This document shows, piece after piece, positions 32,711 through 43,148 of a stretch of DNA of 64,000 bases (position 1 is the first letter of the stretch; every line of letters begins with the position of its first letter). Source of the DNA: Hemileia vastatrix (taxonomy: Eukaryota > Basidiomycota > Pucciniomycetes > Pucciniales > Zaghouaniaceae); contig JASXTE010000019.1 of NCBI GenBank assembly GCA_030280995.1, forward strand, positions 10,127,501 through 10,191,500, read 5' to 3'. A program made the position numbers and the translations under genes. The notes below the pieces were generated by a model. The model did no database searches, was not told the DNA's origin, and was given only the letters and a program-made list of their open reading frames with translations.

Positions 32711-33907
32711 TAAAAAAGTGAAGGTTTAGTAAAATTCATGCTTGTTTCAGTGAGTAAAGTAGTGTCCTAAAGACCTTGTGTGGATGTGAGTAGGAATATC
32801 TAAAGAGGAAAAAAAGAGTATCAGAAAGTTGGAAGATTTCTTAAAATATGGTCTTTAATTATATGAGGTTGGTTCCCCATGAACTTAAACTGGCTTTTTG
32901 AGTCCTCTATGACAATAAACTGTAAAGATTATGGTGTATATGATTGTGGGTCAACATTTTTGGATATATTTTTTTCATTATTGGTTAAGAAGGTTCATTG
33001 AGGAGCTCCTTAAGATTCAATTAAGGAAAGTGGGGTAAACTTTTGGGCTGGCTTCTCTATAGAAAGCTTCCCCATATTTTTAGTTATTTTCTTTGATTTT
33101 GTGCTGGTTGATTCTGGCTTTGGGTTCTGTGAACCGTAGTTCTCTAAGACTTTAAAACTGAAAGTGTCAAGATTAGAGTCCATCCCATTAGTGAATATAT
33201 ACTATCTCTGATTTTGAATGCTGATTCAGTAAACTGAGACAGTGATGAATATTTGAGTTGGTTTTTGTGTGTTACTTTATTTGAGTTAAGTGTGGGGGTA
33301 CTAGATGAGCTGAAAGCTCTACAAAAAATACCCGAAATTGTTAGTTATTTGATTTTCTGTTTTTTGGGTTGATCTCTGGTATTGGATTCATGATGCAGGT
33401 AGATTCCATAAATACTTAATACTGGGGTTGGTGTCTTTCAAGACCTTAAAATGATTGTGGAAGATTGGTTGGATGGTGCCTCTCATTACTGGTAGAAAGC
33501 AAGGAGGATGTCCAAGGATTAGGTAACTCAATTCCTCACTTTTAAGAGGAATGTTATTTTCAAGGAGTTTTTAGGCATAAAAAATAAGAAAGAATTCATT
33601 CCAGATAAAAGACTAGTTTAGATTATTGAAAAGTCTATCAGAAATCTTGTTGAGGAAGTGGATCAAGACCCTACCTTTTTCAAGAACCTCTTGGGAGCTA
33701 GAAGGGTGTTTTTGAAAATAAGTAAGGATTTTATTTTTTAGAAGGTGGAATGAGAGAGGAAATTTTATTTATCAAAGGTGTTAGCAGAAAAAAGAGATGG
33801 TGTATAAAATTTTCCAACTTCTTTGTCAATTTCAATCACTTTAAGAGATCTGGAAGAAAATGGAGAGTTAGAGTCTGATAAATGAGAAAGAGAATTTCAG
33901 GATTTGA
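32711..33907 (+). mobile_element. Decayed C-like element sequence
   Basis: Inverse copies of features of element C occur here: on the minus strand CAGTTTATTGTCATAGAGGA (about 32925-32906) and CAGTTTTAAAGTCTTAGAGA (about 33159), and a GGGTA...AGAGC...CATC...TACCCCC block at 33290-33335 like those at 40028-40072. From about 33420 the plus strand has stretches of protein-like sequence (for example a segment with EDWLDGASHYW) that I cannot assign. The sequence ends at the B1 target CTGGT. Confidence 0.45.
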
Positions 33908-33912
33908 CTGGT

Positions 33913-34044
33913 TGTTAAGACCTAAAAGGGAGGACTGCTACTATGAGGAACACCCCACAGCACTTTCCCTATAAAACCCACTTATGCCTCTTACAATGCA
34001 TAGTGCATAGGGTACCTCCTCACCACTCAACCCAGATACTAAAA
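33913..34044 (-). repeat. 3' LTR of B1, internally deleted
   Basis: Starts TGTTAAGACC, ends AGATACTAAAA where the intact LTR has AGATCCTAACA. At 132 bp it lacks about 170 bp of the 300-bp 5' LTR (middle part missing). A purine tract (minus strand AAAAGAGGAAGTAA, 34059-34046) adjoins it, as expected for the polypurine tract. Confidence 0.75.
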
Positions 34045-34074
34045 TTACTTCCTCTTTTACCCCTCTGGCCCCCT

Positions 34075-34418
34075 TCCCTTAGCATTACCTAAATTTTCTA
34101 ATGTTCCCCACGATCTATCTCCTACCCCGTAACCCTTCAAATTCACCAAATATTGAACCTTTTACCTGTACATTCTCTTAGAAATAATCTTTTCCAATTT
34201 GAACTCCTCTTCATTTCCAACATAGACTGGAACTGGTGGCTCATCTGGGCATCTTAACATTGTATCTTCTTGACACCTTGTGAGTAATGAAATATTAAAG
34301 ACTGGGTGCACTTGTCTCATTGAAATTAGTAGCTCTGATTCATATTCTGAGGCATATATCTTACACTTGATCTTAAATGGGTCTACTTTCTTGTGATCTA
34401 ACTTGGCGCTTGGGTGTA
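34075..34418 (-). pseudogene. C-terminus of B1 integrase: GPY/F region and chromodomain
   Basis: Reading leftward from 34418: PSAKLDHKKVDPFKIKCKIY is the GPY/F module (usual LDHKRLGPF), followed by HPVFNISLL, a PVPVYV linker, and a chromodomain with VQYLVNLKGYG...SWGTLENLGNA. One stop (TAC to TAA at the YRYKV position) lies in the chromodomain. The upstream part of the protein continues at 49192; the frame is exactly restored if the TIR element and one GTA are removed. Chromodomains are thought to guide integration to modified histones. Confidence 0.85.
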
Positions 34419-34461
34419 CACAGGGTGAAAAATAATATGACTTGTAGGCAAGTCGTTTTTT
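34419..34461 (+). repeat. Left terminal inverted repeat of the 14.8-kb element
   Basis: Contains the near-palindrome GACTTGTAGGCAAGTC (34439-34454) followed by a T run. Partner at 49149-49191. Confidence 0.85.
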
Positions 34462-35239
34462 GTCCTTCAGACTACCCCCAGAGTAACTTCATTAGTAACT
34501 TCAGTAGTCCCACAAGGAGTGTGAAAATTACTAAACTCATTCTCAAAATTTATTTTGACACAAAGTAAAAAGGACCTTACCAGTATTTGACCTTTTTTTG
34601 GTGTTCCAGACAAGGGTAGGACCATTTTCTTGAATCCAATCACTTCTGCCACCCTAACTGATCACTCATGTTTTCCTGCTTAATCAATCTTCCAACTCTT
34701 TACTCCCATGACTTGAGCTGAGAATCTCTCCTATTAATCTAAATATGCTCTTATATTTAACTCTGCACTCATGCACTGTGACTCCCCTTTCCAAACACAA
34801 GCTCCAAAGAAAAATACCCAGTTTTAGCTTTTCTAGATATTTTCATTTTTTTAATTATTTAATTTCTTGAATTTCAAAGCAATTAATTGGAAATTTAGAC
34901 TAACCTAGATATTTTTGATTTTTTGATTCTTTAATTCCTTTTTTTTAAAAAAAATGGCAGTTTTAACTACTGTAGATATTTTTATTATCATTTTGTTTTA
35001 TGAATGTTACAGAATCATTAACTAGCTGTATAAAATTCTCAATTTTTTTTCTTCTTTTTCTTCTTTTTCTTCTTTACTTTTCTTCTTTATTTTTTTTTCC
35101 TTTAATCAATTTTGATCAGTTGTATCAACATAATCAATTAAGATTTTAAAATTTATAATATTATTTTTTTCATTTTTTGCCTTTTCTTATTAGTTTAGTT
35201 TTAAGATAATTGATGGAAACCTCAAATCATCTTTTACAT
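34462..35239. other. TIR-element interior left of C, no gene seen
   Basis: A/T-rich with a (TTCTTT)n stretch at 35040-35105. The small frames at 34377-34652 straddle the terminal repeat and are not genes. ACAT at 35236-35239 adjoins the C LTR and may be its left target copy. Confidence 0.55.
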
Positions 35240-36331
35240 TGTAGACAATCCTATAGTACTAGCTATAGGCCTTGACCAAGGGAGTTGGAGAAAAACCAGA
35301 GAGAAAATCCCCTGTCCCTTTAGAAAAATAGAGTGAGATTTACTTGCTAAAGTAAGTTGGTTCCTGTGTTGCTAAAGCCCCTTTTTAACACCCTTGACTG
35401 CTTGATGAGCCAAGAAAGTAGTCCCCAGATAGACTACCAGACCAAAGAACTGAAATGTAAAACAAGTCCACACCAGAGACAGCAAAGATACTTGATGTAG
35501 GCTGCAAATCCACACCAGAGACAGCAATAATACTTGCTATAGCTTGCAAGACTATAACAGAGAAAACAGTTGCTAAAGTTAAGTTAAATGAAGAACTCAC
35601 TTGAAACAAACACAGCCAATTGTGGCCAGAAAAAAGTGAAAACTGAGTGAGGAACAATGATATCACCTCTGGATGGTTGTATGATGATTAAGGTTGCCCC
35701 AAACTGTCTTATTCACTCTGTACACACCGACCACTAACTAAGAGCCCATGCGCACCCACCAATCTGGCGCCTGTACCTGCCAAATTGCATAAAAAACCCT
35801 CCTGGAGCGCTCCCCAACCTCCTAAAACAGAGGCGGGCGGGCCGCCCGACGTCGGAGATGCCGCCTGAAGCGGCCCGGCCTCCCTGAAGCCAGAAAACCA
35901 ATAAAAACCACCAATCTACTTAGAAAAATTAGCTACAACTACTAAAACCTTTAAAACACGGAATTTCACTATAACAACATTGAGACATGAAATATAGAAA
36001 AAAATTAGCTCTATCAAATGGTACTAAGCACTTAACCCTAAGACTTAAGGTTAGCCCGTAAAACACGAAAAACAAAATTAAACAGCAATCATTTATAAAT
36101 GAAAAATGAGGAAATGACCCCTTAAAACTCAGAATATGAAAAATGTCTACAAGACATAAAATATAGAGAAAAACCAGGGCTATCCAATGATAGTACCCAC
36201 ATACTCGCAGACGCAATATCCACGGAATAAAACCAGAAAAATACCAAATTCCTTAACAGATGTCAATTAAGACATGCACAAACAGCGCCAAATCACACAA
36301 CAAAGGCCCCTGCCAATTTTGGAAGACCACA
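35240..36331 (-). repeat. 3' LTR of element C
   Basis: On the plus strand TGTAGACAATCC...GGAAGACCACA. Contains a GC-rich patch (35811-35890) with GAGGCGGGCGGGCCGCC at 35830-35846, a sharp contrast with the AT-rich window. Minus-strand frames inside (35385-35666, 35929-36216) are repeated in the other LTR and even partly in the solo LTR at 31291, but this follows from LTR identity. Confidence 0.92.
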
Positions 36332-36341
36332 TCCTCCCTCC
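36332..36341 (-). promoter_or_regulatory. Polypurine tract of element C
   Basis: Minus strand GGAGGGAGGA directly before the LTR start TGTGGTCTTCC. Position and composition fit plus-strand priming. Confidence 0.7.
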
Positions 36342-36379
36342 AATTGAGAATGTCCGCATTCTTTCTTCATCCAACCACC

Positions 36380-37020
36380 ATGTTTAACCTCCTTTCCAAA
36401 TCTGCCTCTAAAATGGGCCCCTGCCAATACTGCATCAACAATAATTTAATCTGCGCCATAACACCACCTGTTCATCCATACAGAACGTCCTGCAATGTCT
36501 TCCACTCCAGAAAGAAGACCTGCCACAGACCTGGTCCACTTTCTTCTACAACAGATTCACCTCCGCCTCAACCTGGTCCTTCTTCTGCCAGCACCAAAAG
36601 ATCTAGGCCATCCATCCTGATACCCAGATTAATCAAAAGGCTCCACCCTTCCCAGAAGAGTGCCACAACGCATAAAGCAACTAGTTCCCCCATCCCTGGT
36701 CCATCTGATGGTAAAGAACATTCAGTTCTTCCTTCAACTTTAAAACTGATAATTTCTCAGTTCGTTCCTCTTCTGATAGTGATGATAACAATGTAGGATC
36801 CATTGCACCACCAACACCAACGCACTTGCCCACTATCAAGGCCAAGTTCGAACAACACACATCTCAACAGAAACACCTTCTGCTTCACTATTTCCAATCC
36901 ACTCCTGCTAGAGATCCACAGGACATTGAGAACAGAAGACACCTCATTCACCAGTTCAAGGCTAGTTCTGAACACTTCATTTCATCTCTTGATTCCCTCT
37001 GTAATTCCACTAGTACTTGA
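36380..37020 (+). CDS. Antisense accessory gene 1 of C: cysteine-cluster protein, two exons
   Basis: Exon 1 36380-36710 (ATG in the context CACCATG), intron 36711-36760 (GTAAAG...TTTCTCAG, 50 bp, with CTGAT as possible branch site), exon 2 36761-37020, giving 196 residues with no internal stop. Near residues 15-48: CQYCINNNLIC, 12 residues, then CNVFHSRKKTC. This is C-X2-C-X6-C-X12-C-X2-(F)-X6-C, a Zn2Cys6-like cluster in which the fifth Cys is Phe. A Ser/Pro/Lys-rich middle follows, then an acidic SSSDSDDNN and a probably helical C-terminus (KAKFEQHTSQQKHLLLHYFQ). It lies just inside the 3' LTR on the strand opposite to gag-pol. Whether the Phe change abolishes metal binding is unknown. Confidence 0.68.
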
Positions 37021-37081
37021 GTTTGATTCAGAAAAGAAAAATTGACCACACCCTCTATAGGATGTAACCACAAACAACCCT

Positions 37082-37532
37082 CAGTTTTAAGTCTTGGGGG
37101 ACCATCCTCATTTTATAGTCTTGGGGGACTCAAAAACCCTCAGTTTAAAGTCTTGGGGGACTCAAAAACCTAAATCATAAACCCAGAACCAGAGATCAAC
37201 CACATTAAGACACAGAGAAAAAACTAACATTCTGGGGTAATTGTGAATAGAGCAGCCAGCCCATCAATTACCCCCAAACTTGCCTTTGCTAAATTCGGAG
37301 GCTCCCCCTGTGGATACCCTCCACCAATCTTTCAAAACAACTCCAACAACAAAAACTTTTCCCTCAGTTTATAGTCTTGGGGGACTTACAACCCTTAGTT
37401 TAAAGTCTTGGGGGACTAACACAGTGTTCAGTTTAAAGTCTTGACGGACTACTTCTTGACAAAATCTTGAAACCAGCCAGTTTAAAGTCTTGGAGGACTT
37501 ATAAATTTTCCAGTTTAGAGTCATAGAGGACT
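37082..37532 (+). repeat. Eight copies of the CAGTTTAAAGTC motif
   Basis: CAGTTTAAAGTCTTGGGGGA or a close variant occurs at 37082, 37108, 37141, 37364, 37396, 37430, 37478 and 37511, between the two antisense genes. Between 37225 and 37275 lies a GGGGTAATTG...CAATTACCCCC inverted repeat around AGAGCAGCCAGCCCAT. Related units are at 39937-40720 and in the coding region 42265-42631. Confidence 0.85.
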
Positions 37533-37681
37533 GACAGAATCATGCATGAATCTGACCCAGCCAATTTCATGCAATACACACACACAGCCAGACCCACGGA
37601 GCATCCACCTTCACTTCATCTTCTACTCATCACTGACAAAATCTTCTCTTATCCTTTTCATCACCTTTCACACCACAAATC

Positions 37682-39233
37682 ATGTCTGGATCCCCTGCTG
37701 TTGACTCCTCTACTCTTCCTTGCTTCACTGCTCCAAGGGACTATGCCTGCAAACAGTGCATACACATGTGCAGACCTTGCACATTCACTCTTCCAAATCC
37801 AGAAGCCAAATTCTACAACAGGGCTTGTGACTCCTGCTATTCCAAAAAAAAGAAATGTGACAGAGATGCCCACTATCCTATTCCTCCGCCTTCTCCTTCT
37901 CACAAGTACATCTATAGATCCCCTATCAGGTCTCCAGAACTTGGTCCATCCTCTTCCTCTCTATCTTCAGCTCCTTCCAGAAGATCCAGAAGCTCAGCTT
38001 CCTGCACTCTTCCAAAAAGACCAGCCTTAGCTTCTCAAGAAACTGCTTTTATCACTGCTAAATTAGCTCCAAAAGCTTCAAAATATACCCCTAGGCTTCT
38101 AGACCCCGTCCAGGCGGCCCGCCCGCCTCACCAAACAGCGAAAATCAGGGCCAAAACCTCCAAAAACGGCCAGAAAATAGCCAAATTCATCCAGATAACA
38201 ATAAAAACTCAACCCAACTACCTCCTACTGCTCCCAGAGCAATGCAATCAACCCTTCCAAAATCCAAAAACACCAAAATTTCCCATATTTCTAAGAGAAC
38301 TGCCAGAGAACCCCAAGAAGAAACCAGAACACCACACACTGCTCCACAACAACAACTTCGTCCCCAACTAAGACAAAGAAACTACACCTCTCCTCTGTCA
38401 GCCAACTACTCTTCTGACAGTTCCATCTCTTCAAATTCTCCATCCAGAAAAGAGCAGTCTGCTTCCAAATCCCCCTCTCCTGCTCCATCCTTTAACAACC
38501 CTGGTACTCCATCACCAGCACCTCCTCCAGCTGAATCCAACAGAAATAACAACCACAACAACAACAACAATCTCACTGCTCCAACTAGGCCCCAGGAACC
38601 TCATCATCCCAGTTCACCTTCTCAGGATCCTTCAGAGGAAGACCATGAGAATCCATATCTTTCCCTAGTTGATCCACCCACTATGACCATAACAAAATCG
38701 TCAGAGATCCAAATCCCAGCTGCTTACAGATTTGATGAGCTTCCAATCTGTAAGTACCAAATTAATTATTCCATTTCTTCAACAAAAATAAATACTGATC
38801 CAATTCTTCTTGTCTAGTTGGCACCCCTCCTCCTGAATCTATTATTGGAGTTGGCCAAACTCTTGAAACTTCTTTGACCCTGGATTATGGAGACATGAAG
38901 AAACACCTAAGTGCCATGTGTTCCAATATGCTAAAAGCCTTTGCCCTCCATGGACCCTTGAATGACTTTGAAAAATCCTTGAGAAAGCGCCTACTGGACG
39001 ACCACTGGAAAATGTCTAGGATCATTAAACACACCCTCCAGAACTCCATTCCTGCCTCTTCTTCTTCCTCCTCTGAACTTCCCTCTAATCCAATCCCTGA
39101 TCATTACAATCCCTATAATCTATCCAGCAGGATGCACTTCAAAGAACACAGTTCTTCCCACAATCCCAACAAAAAACAAAAACATCATCACAATCCAGAC
39201 CAGCCTCCAGAAGCTTCATCATCCAGACAATGA
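37682..39233 (+). CDS. Antisense accessory gene 2 of C: cysteine-cluster protein, spliced, one unexplained frame change
   Basis: From ATG 37682 (MSGSPAVDSSTL), residues about 23-53 read CKQCIHMCRPC, 15 residues, CDSCYSKKKKC: C-X2-C-X6-C-X15-C-X2-C-X6-C, the classical second half of a fungal Zn2Cys6 cluster. A Ser/Pro-rich middle follows. A clear intron is 38750-38817 (GTAAGT...TGTCTAG, 68 bp). The last exon 38818-39233 carries a helical segment (DMKKHLSAMCSNMLKAFALH) and a Ser/His/Asn-rich tail. Between the cluster and this intron the reading must move from one frame to another within 38092-38370; both frames are open there. No convincing GT-AG pair explains it (a GTCCAG...TCAG pair of 41 bp at 38108-38148 would fit the phase but is poor), so a frameshift is possible. 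Function unknown. Confidence 0.62.
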
Positions 39234-39936
39234 GCTCAACATAATAATAATATAAAACAATTAATAAAAATAATTTCAGAATTTTTTTTTTTTTTTTTTT
39301 GCTTTTTTATCTACTAATATACTAAAATTAAAAATTAATAACTAAAATGAAATGAAATAAAATAAATGAAATAAAATAAAATATAAAAAGTAATACAAAT
39401 GGTATCCCCCAGCCAATTGATGAGCTGATCCCCTGATACCTTACCCACATCCAAGTGCACCTTGATGTGGATACAACATTAAATCTTTTAAATGATTAAC
39501 AGAAAAAAAACAAAAATTTAGAAATTCAGAAGATAACAAATAATGAAACACAGAAACACATGAAATAAATAATATATAAAAATAAAATAGCATTGCCCGG
39601 CCAATTGATGAGCCTTTCCCCACCAATGCTTGCCCACATCCAGGTGACCCTGATGTGGTAACACCCAATATTTTTGATTTTATAATTTTAAACAACCCCC
39701 ATAAAAAATTAAAAGAAAAAAAAAGAAAAAAGAAAATAATCTAAAACAGCTATCTAGCAAAAACATAACTGCAAAATCAAGGAAAGTCCAGCTCCATAGA
39801 TAGTTCAATAAGGGAAAGTCCGGCCCATAGAAATGATCACTGGGTGGGCTCCCTCCAATAAGTAAAAATGATAGGAGACCACCAGTGATCCACCACCAAT
39901 CTGAAAGAACCAAAGATAAAGAATCCAGCCCCAAAC
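39234..39936. repeat. Noncoding region of C with a two-copy repeat
   Basis: Has an 18-T run near 39283-39300 and two related blocks about 190 bp apart: CCAGCCAATTGATGAGC...CCCACATCCAAGTGCACCTTGATGTGG (from 39410) and the CGGCCAATTGATGAGC counterpart (from 39599). No gene. Confidence 0.7.
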
Positions 39937-40728
39937 CAGTTTAAAGTCATAGCGGACTTAAAACCTGAATAATAAACAACAGAACTACAATTCAACTAGG
40001 AAAAAACAAAAGACTTGAGACAGACATTCTGGGGTAACTGTTCTACAGAGCAGCCAGCTCATCAGTTACCCCCACACTTGCCAAAATAAAATCTAGAAGC
40101 CCCCCCTGGGTACCTTCTAACAAAAACACAACGTCCAACACAGAAAAACCAAAACCAATAAGAGTGAAAAGACCAGCACATGAAAACCAGAGGAAATTCC
40201 AGTTTAAAGTCATAGAGGACTAAAACCTGTGAAAAGAAACCAATACTAGGGTTCAACCAAATTAAGAGAAAGGGTTGGAAACAGACAATATGGGGTAGCT
40301 GTTGATAGAGCAGCCAGCCCATCAGTCACCCCCACACTTGCCAAGATCAAATCTAGAAGCCCCCCCCTGGGTACCTTCTAACAAAAACACAACGTCCAAC
40401 ACAGAAAAACCAAAACCAATAAGAGTGAAAAGACCAGCACATGAAAACCAGAGGAAATTCCAGTTTAAAGTCATAGAGGACTAAAACCTGTGAAAAGAAA
40501 CCAATACTAGGGTTCAACCAAATTAAGAGAAAGGGTTGGAAACAGACAACCTGGGGTAACTGTTGATAGAGCAGCCAGCCCATCAGTCACCCCCACACTA
40601 GCCAAGATCAAATCTAGAAGCCCACCCATGGGTACCCTCTAACAAAAGTTTCCAACAAACAGATGCATAGCATCACCACAAAAAAACCAAAATTAAAGAA
40701 TGGTCCGTAGTTTATCCTCATTGCGGAG
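39937..40728. repeat. 261-bp tandem repeats of element C
   Basis: About 2.7 units: 40200-40460 and 40461-40720 are nearly identical over long stretches; a diverged unit starts at 39937. Each has CAGTTTAAAGTCATAGAGGA (39937, 40200, 40461) and an inverted repeat such as TGGGGTAACTG...CAGTTACCCCCA (40027-40071) around AGAGCAGCCAGC. The frames 40062-40322 and 40353-40583 are products of the repeat. It ends beside the integrase stop. Confidence 0.85.
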
Positions 40729-42918
40729 TCAATCTTCTTCATGCCTAGTGCCTCTGGGATAAAACCTCTTCACTTGGTCTGCAGCCACCCTCTTATTCAA
40801 GACTGCACCATCCAACTCTTCCAAAACATAAGAACCTCCAGACGCCTGAGATCTGACTCTGTAAGGTCCATTCCATCTGTCAGCAAACATTTTGCCCCAC
40901 TGACTCTCCAAACTTCTATTATACACCAAAACCAAACAACCAGGTTTTAAGGGATTCCTGAGTCTATGAGCCAACTTCTTGTCCCAGTACCTGACTGATT
41001 GATTCCTAATCTTCATCATTCTAGAGTACGCCTTCTCTTGACATTCCTCTCTACATTCCAGCTGTTGCATCCTGGCACAGAGCAAATCTTTTGTTGAGTG
41101 CACGTCATCCCAATCAATTCCAAGATAAGAGACAGCTTCCAAGTCCACTGGTAGAACGGCTCTCTGACCAAACATTAACTCATAAGGAGAATAGCCAGTT
41201 GTCCTCTTCACAGTGACCCTATCAGCAAATAAAACCAAGGGTAAATAATGCCTCCACTTTTCGGCACTATCTCCACACATCTTCATCAAAGCATTCTTGA
41301 TAACTTGATGGCCTCTTTCAACCATGCCTTCTGCTTCAGGATAATACGGTGTAACCACTCTAACCCTAGAACCAACCCTAGCCACAGCTTCTTTAAATTC
41401 AGCACCAAACTCTGGCCCACCATCAACAGTCACCAACTTCATCAACCCATACCTATAAATCCACTCCTTCTTCAAAAACTCTGCCACATTCTTGGCAGTC
41501 AAATTAACCAGAGGCACTGCCTCAACCCAACCAGACAAATCATCCCTAGCAACAATCAAGTATTTATACCTGCCCTCTTTAATATGGACAGCATCCAGAC
41601 TGACCCTTCCAAAAACAGTTGATTCACCAGTATCACGGCCCATCTCTTTAGGTTTCAAGTGACTTCTTCTTTGACATTCTTCACAAGATTGAACCCAACC
41701 CTGCACAGCCAACTTCATACCCGGCCACCAAAATCTGTCTGCTACTCTTCTATAAGTCTCCCCAAAGCCTATATGACCAAGGTCTTCATGCAAAGACTTC
41801 AAAACCAATTCTTGACCCTTCTTCTGAGTCACCACCACTTGAGGATTAGGATGTCTCCTTCTCATCAAGCGCCTTCCTGACACATAAAATCCAGGACTCT
41901 TCTTCTTGATTGCCAACCAAGTATCATCATCACAACTATCTGGCCTCTCCAAGGTCAACAGATATTCCACCAAAATAAAATAAAACCCAGATTGACCCCA
42001 GGTCTCATCTTCAAAATCCAACAAAACAACATCCAAGGGTACAACTCTGTCATCAAAATCACCAGTGTGAACATGAGCCAATTGAGCAGCCCAACCAGGA
42101 CACCAATCCTTAAATTATGGCACATCCTTCTCTTTCCACTGAACCTTGTGAGAATCCAGTTCACTAACAAAAACACCCTTTTCCAATTTTGAGCTGTCCC
42201 AAACAACAACTCCATCTTCATCAACAAAAACATCCTGATCACTAGAATCAAGATCAGATCCAGCCAGTTTAACCTCTTGGGGAAGGTCAGAACAACCATC
42301 CAGTTTAGCCTCATGGGGGAGGAGAGAAAAATCCTCAGCACCCTTTGTGCTGGCCCCAACCATTGGAAAATCTTCGTCAAACTCTTCAGAATCAGAATCC
42401 TCATCTTCATCATCACTTCCAACTTCCAAATCTTCAAATCTTGATTCATCTTCTGAATCACATCTTCTAAACTTGTGCAGTTTATCCTCATTCTGGAGGT
42501 CCAAAAATTGATCTTGATGATCTTCTCTCTTCAAAATTTTCTGCAGTTTAACCTCATGCTGGAGGCCCAAAAATTGATCTTGATGATCTTCTCTCTTCAA
42601 AATTTTCTGCAGTTTAACCTCATGCTGGAGGCCCAAAAATAGATCTTGACGATCTTCACAAAAATATTTTGCATCTTCTTTCTTCATTATCTTCAGATTT
42701 TTTTCTTGATTTTCTTGAATTATCTTGAAATTTTTATCTTCTTTTCTTGAGTTTTCTTCTTTCCTACAAAAATAACCAGGGGTTTCCCCAATGCTCACAG
42801 GTGTGGCCCAGGTAATGTTTTTGAAAGGTGTAGAAGAAACCCTAGCGGTGCACAATTGGGAGGACTTACTTTTAGACCCCAATCTCACCGCCCCAAAACT
42901 TTTCCACATATCTTTCAA
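40729..42918 (-). pseudogene. Integrase frame of element C with acidic repeat domain, one stop
   Basis: About 730 codons from ATG 42918, one TAA at 42115-42117 (a Gln codon changed). The first 270 residues have Lys/Glu-rich runs, three near-identical repeats containing LQHEVKLQKILKRED (42640-42480), and an acidic stretch (SDDEDEDSDSEEFDED). The integrase follows: HHCC zinc domain (HEDLGHIGF...CEECQRR), core Asp in RVSLDAVHI, Asp in VTVDGGPEFG, Glu in YYPEAEGMVERGH, and a C-terminal VYNRSLESQWGKMFADRW segment. All three catalytic residues are present. Gypsy integrases normally follow RT-RNase H; here the acidic repeats stand in that place. Confidence 0.85.
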
Positions 42919-43148
42919 TAAAGATATATAACCAATCTTCTTCTTTAAACTTGAATTAAAAATAATTAAGAATCTTGAGAGAGAACAGAGACTTCATAAA
43001 AAACTTGATGAATACTTGCAGAGAAGAGAAACATTAAAAAGAGAAAGTTGAAAATCCACTTGGTATATCTCCAAGGGAGCTGACCTACTACAACCTGGGA
43101 TTTCCTCATCTCGGGGAGAGGTTGTAGCACTAGGGTGATCAGCCCTTA
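42919..43148. other. Junction where RT-RNase H would be expected
   Basis: About 230 bp between the protease end (double stop at 43149 and before) and the integrase frame. It has no RT motif in any frame. The minus strand just upstream of 42918 stays open for about 15 codons in the integrase frame. Confidence 0.6.

Noticed and set aside
35385..36216. Minus frames in the C LTR (93 and 95 codons), repeated at 45767 and 46311
   Set aside because: Their repetition is due to LTR identity; the older solo LTR at 31291 does not keep the frame.
37661..38030. Other frames over C gene 2 (37542-38030 plus, 37661-37903 minus)
   Set aside because: Gene 2 has the cysteine cluster, Kozak-like start and spliced end; these frames are shadows.
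40062..40583. Duplicate minus frames of 86 and 76 codons
   Set aside because: Created by the 261-bp tandem repeat; composition is not protein-like.
39937..42631. CRISPR array from repeated motifs
   Set aside because: Spacers are irregular, often repeated themselves and partly coding; the host is eukaryotic.
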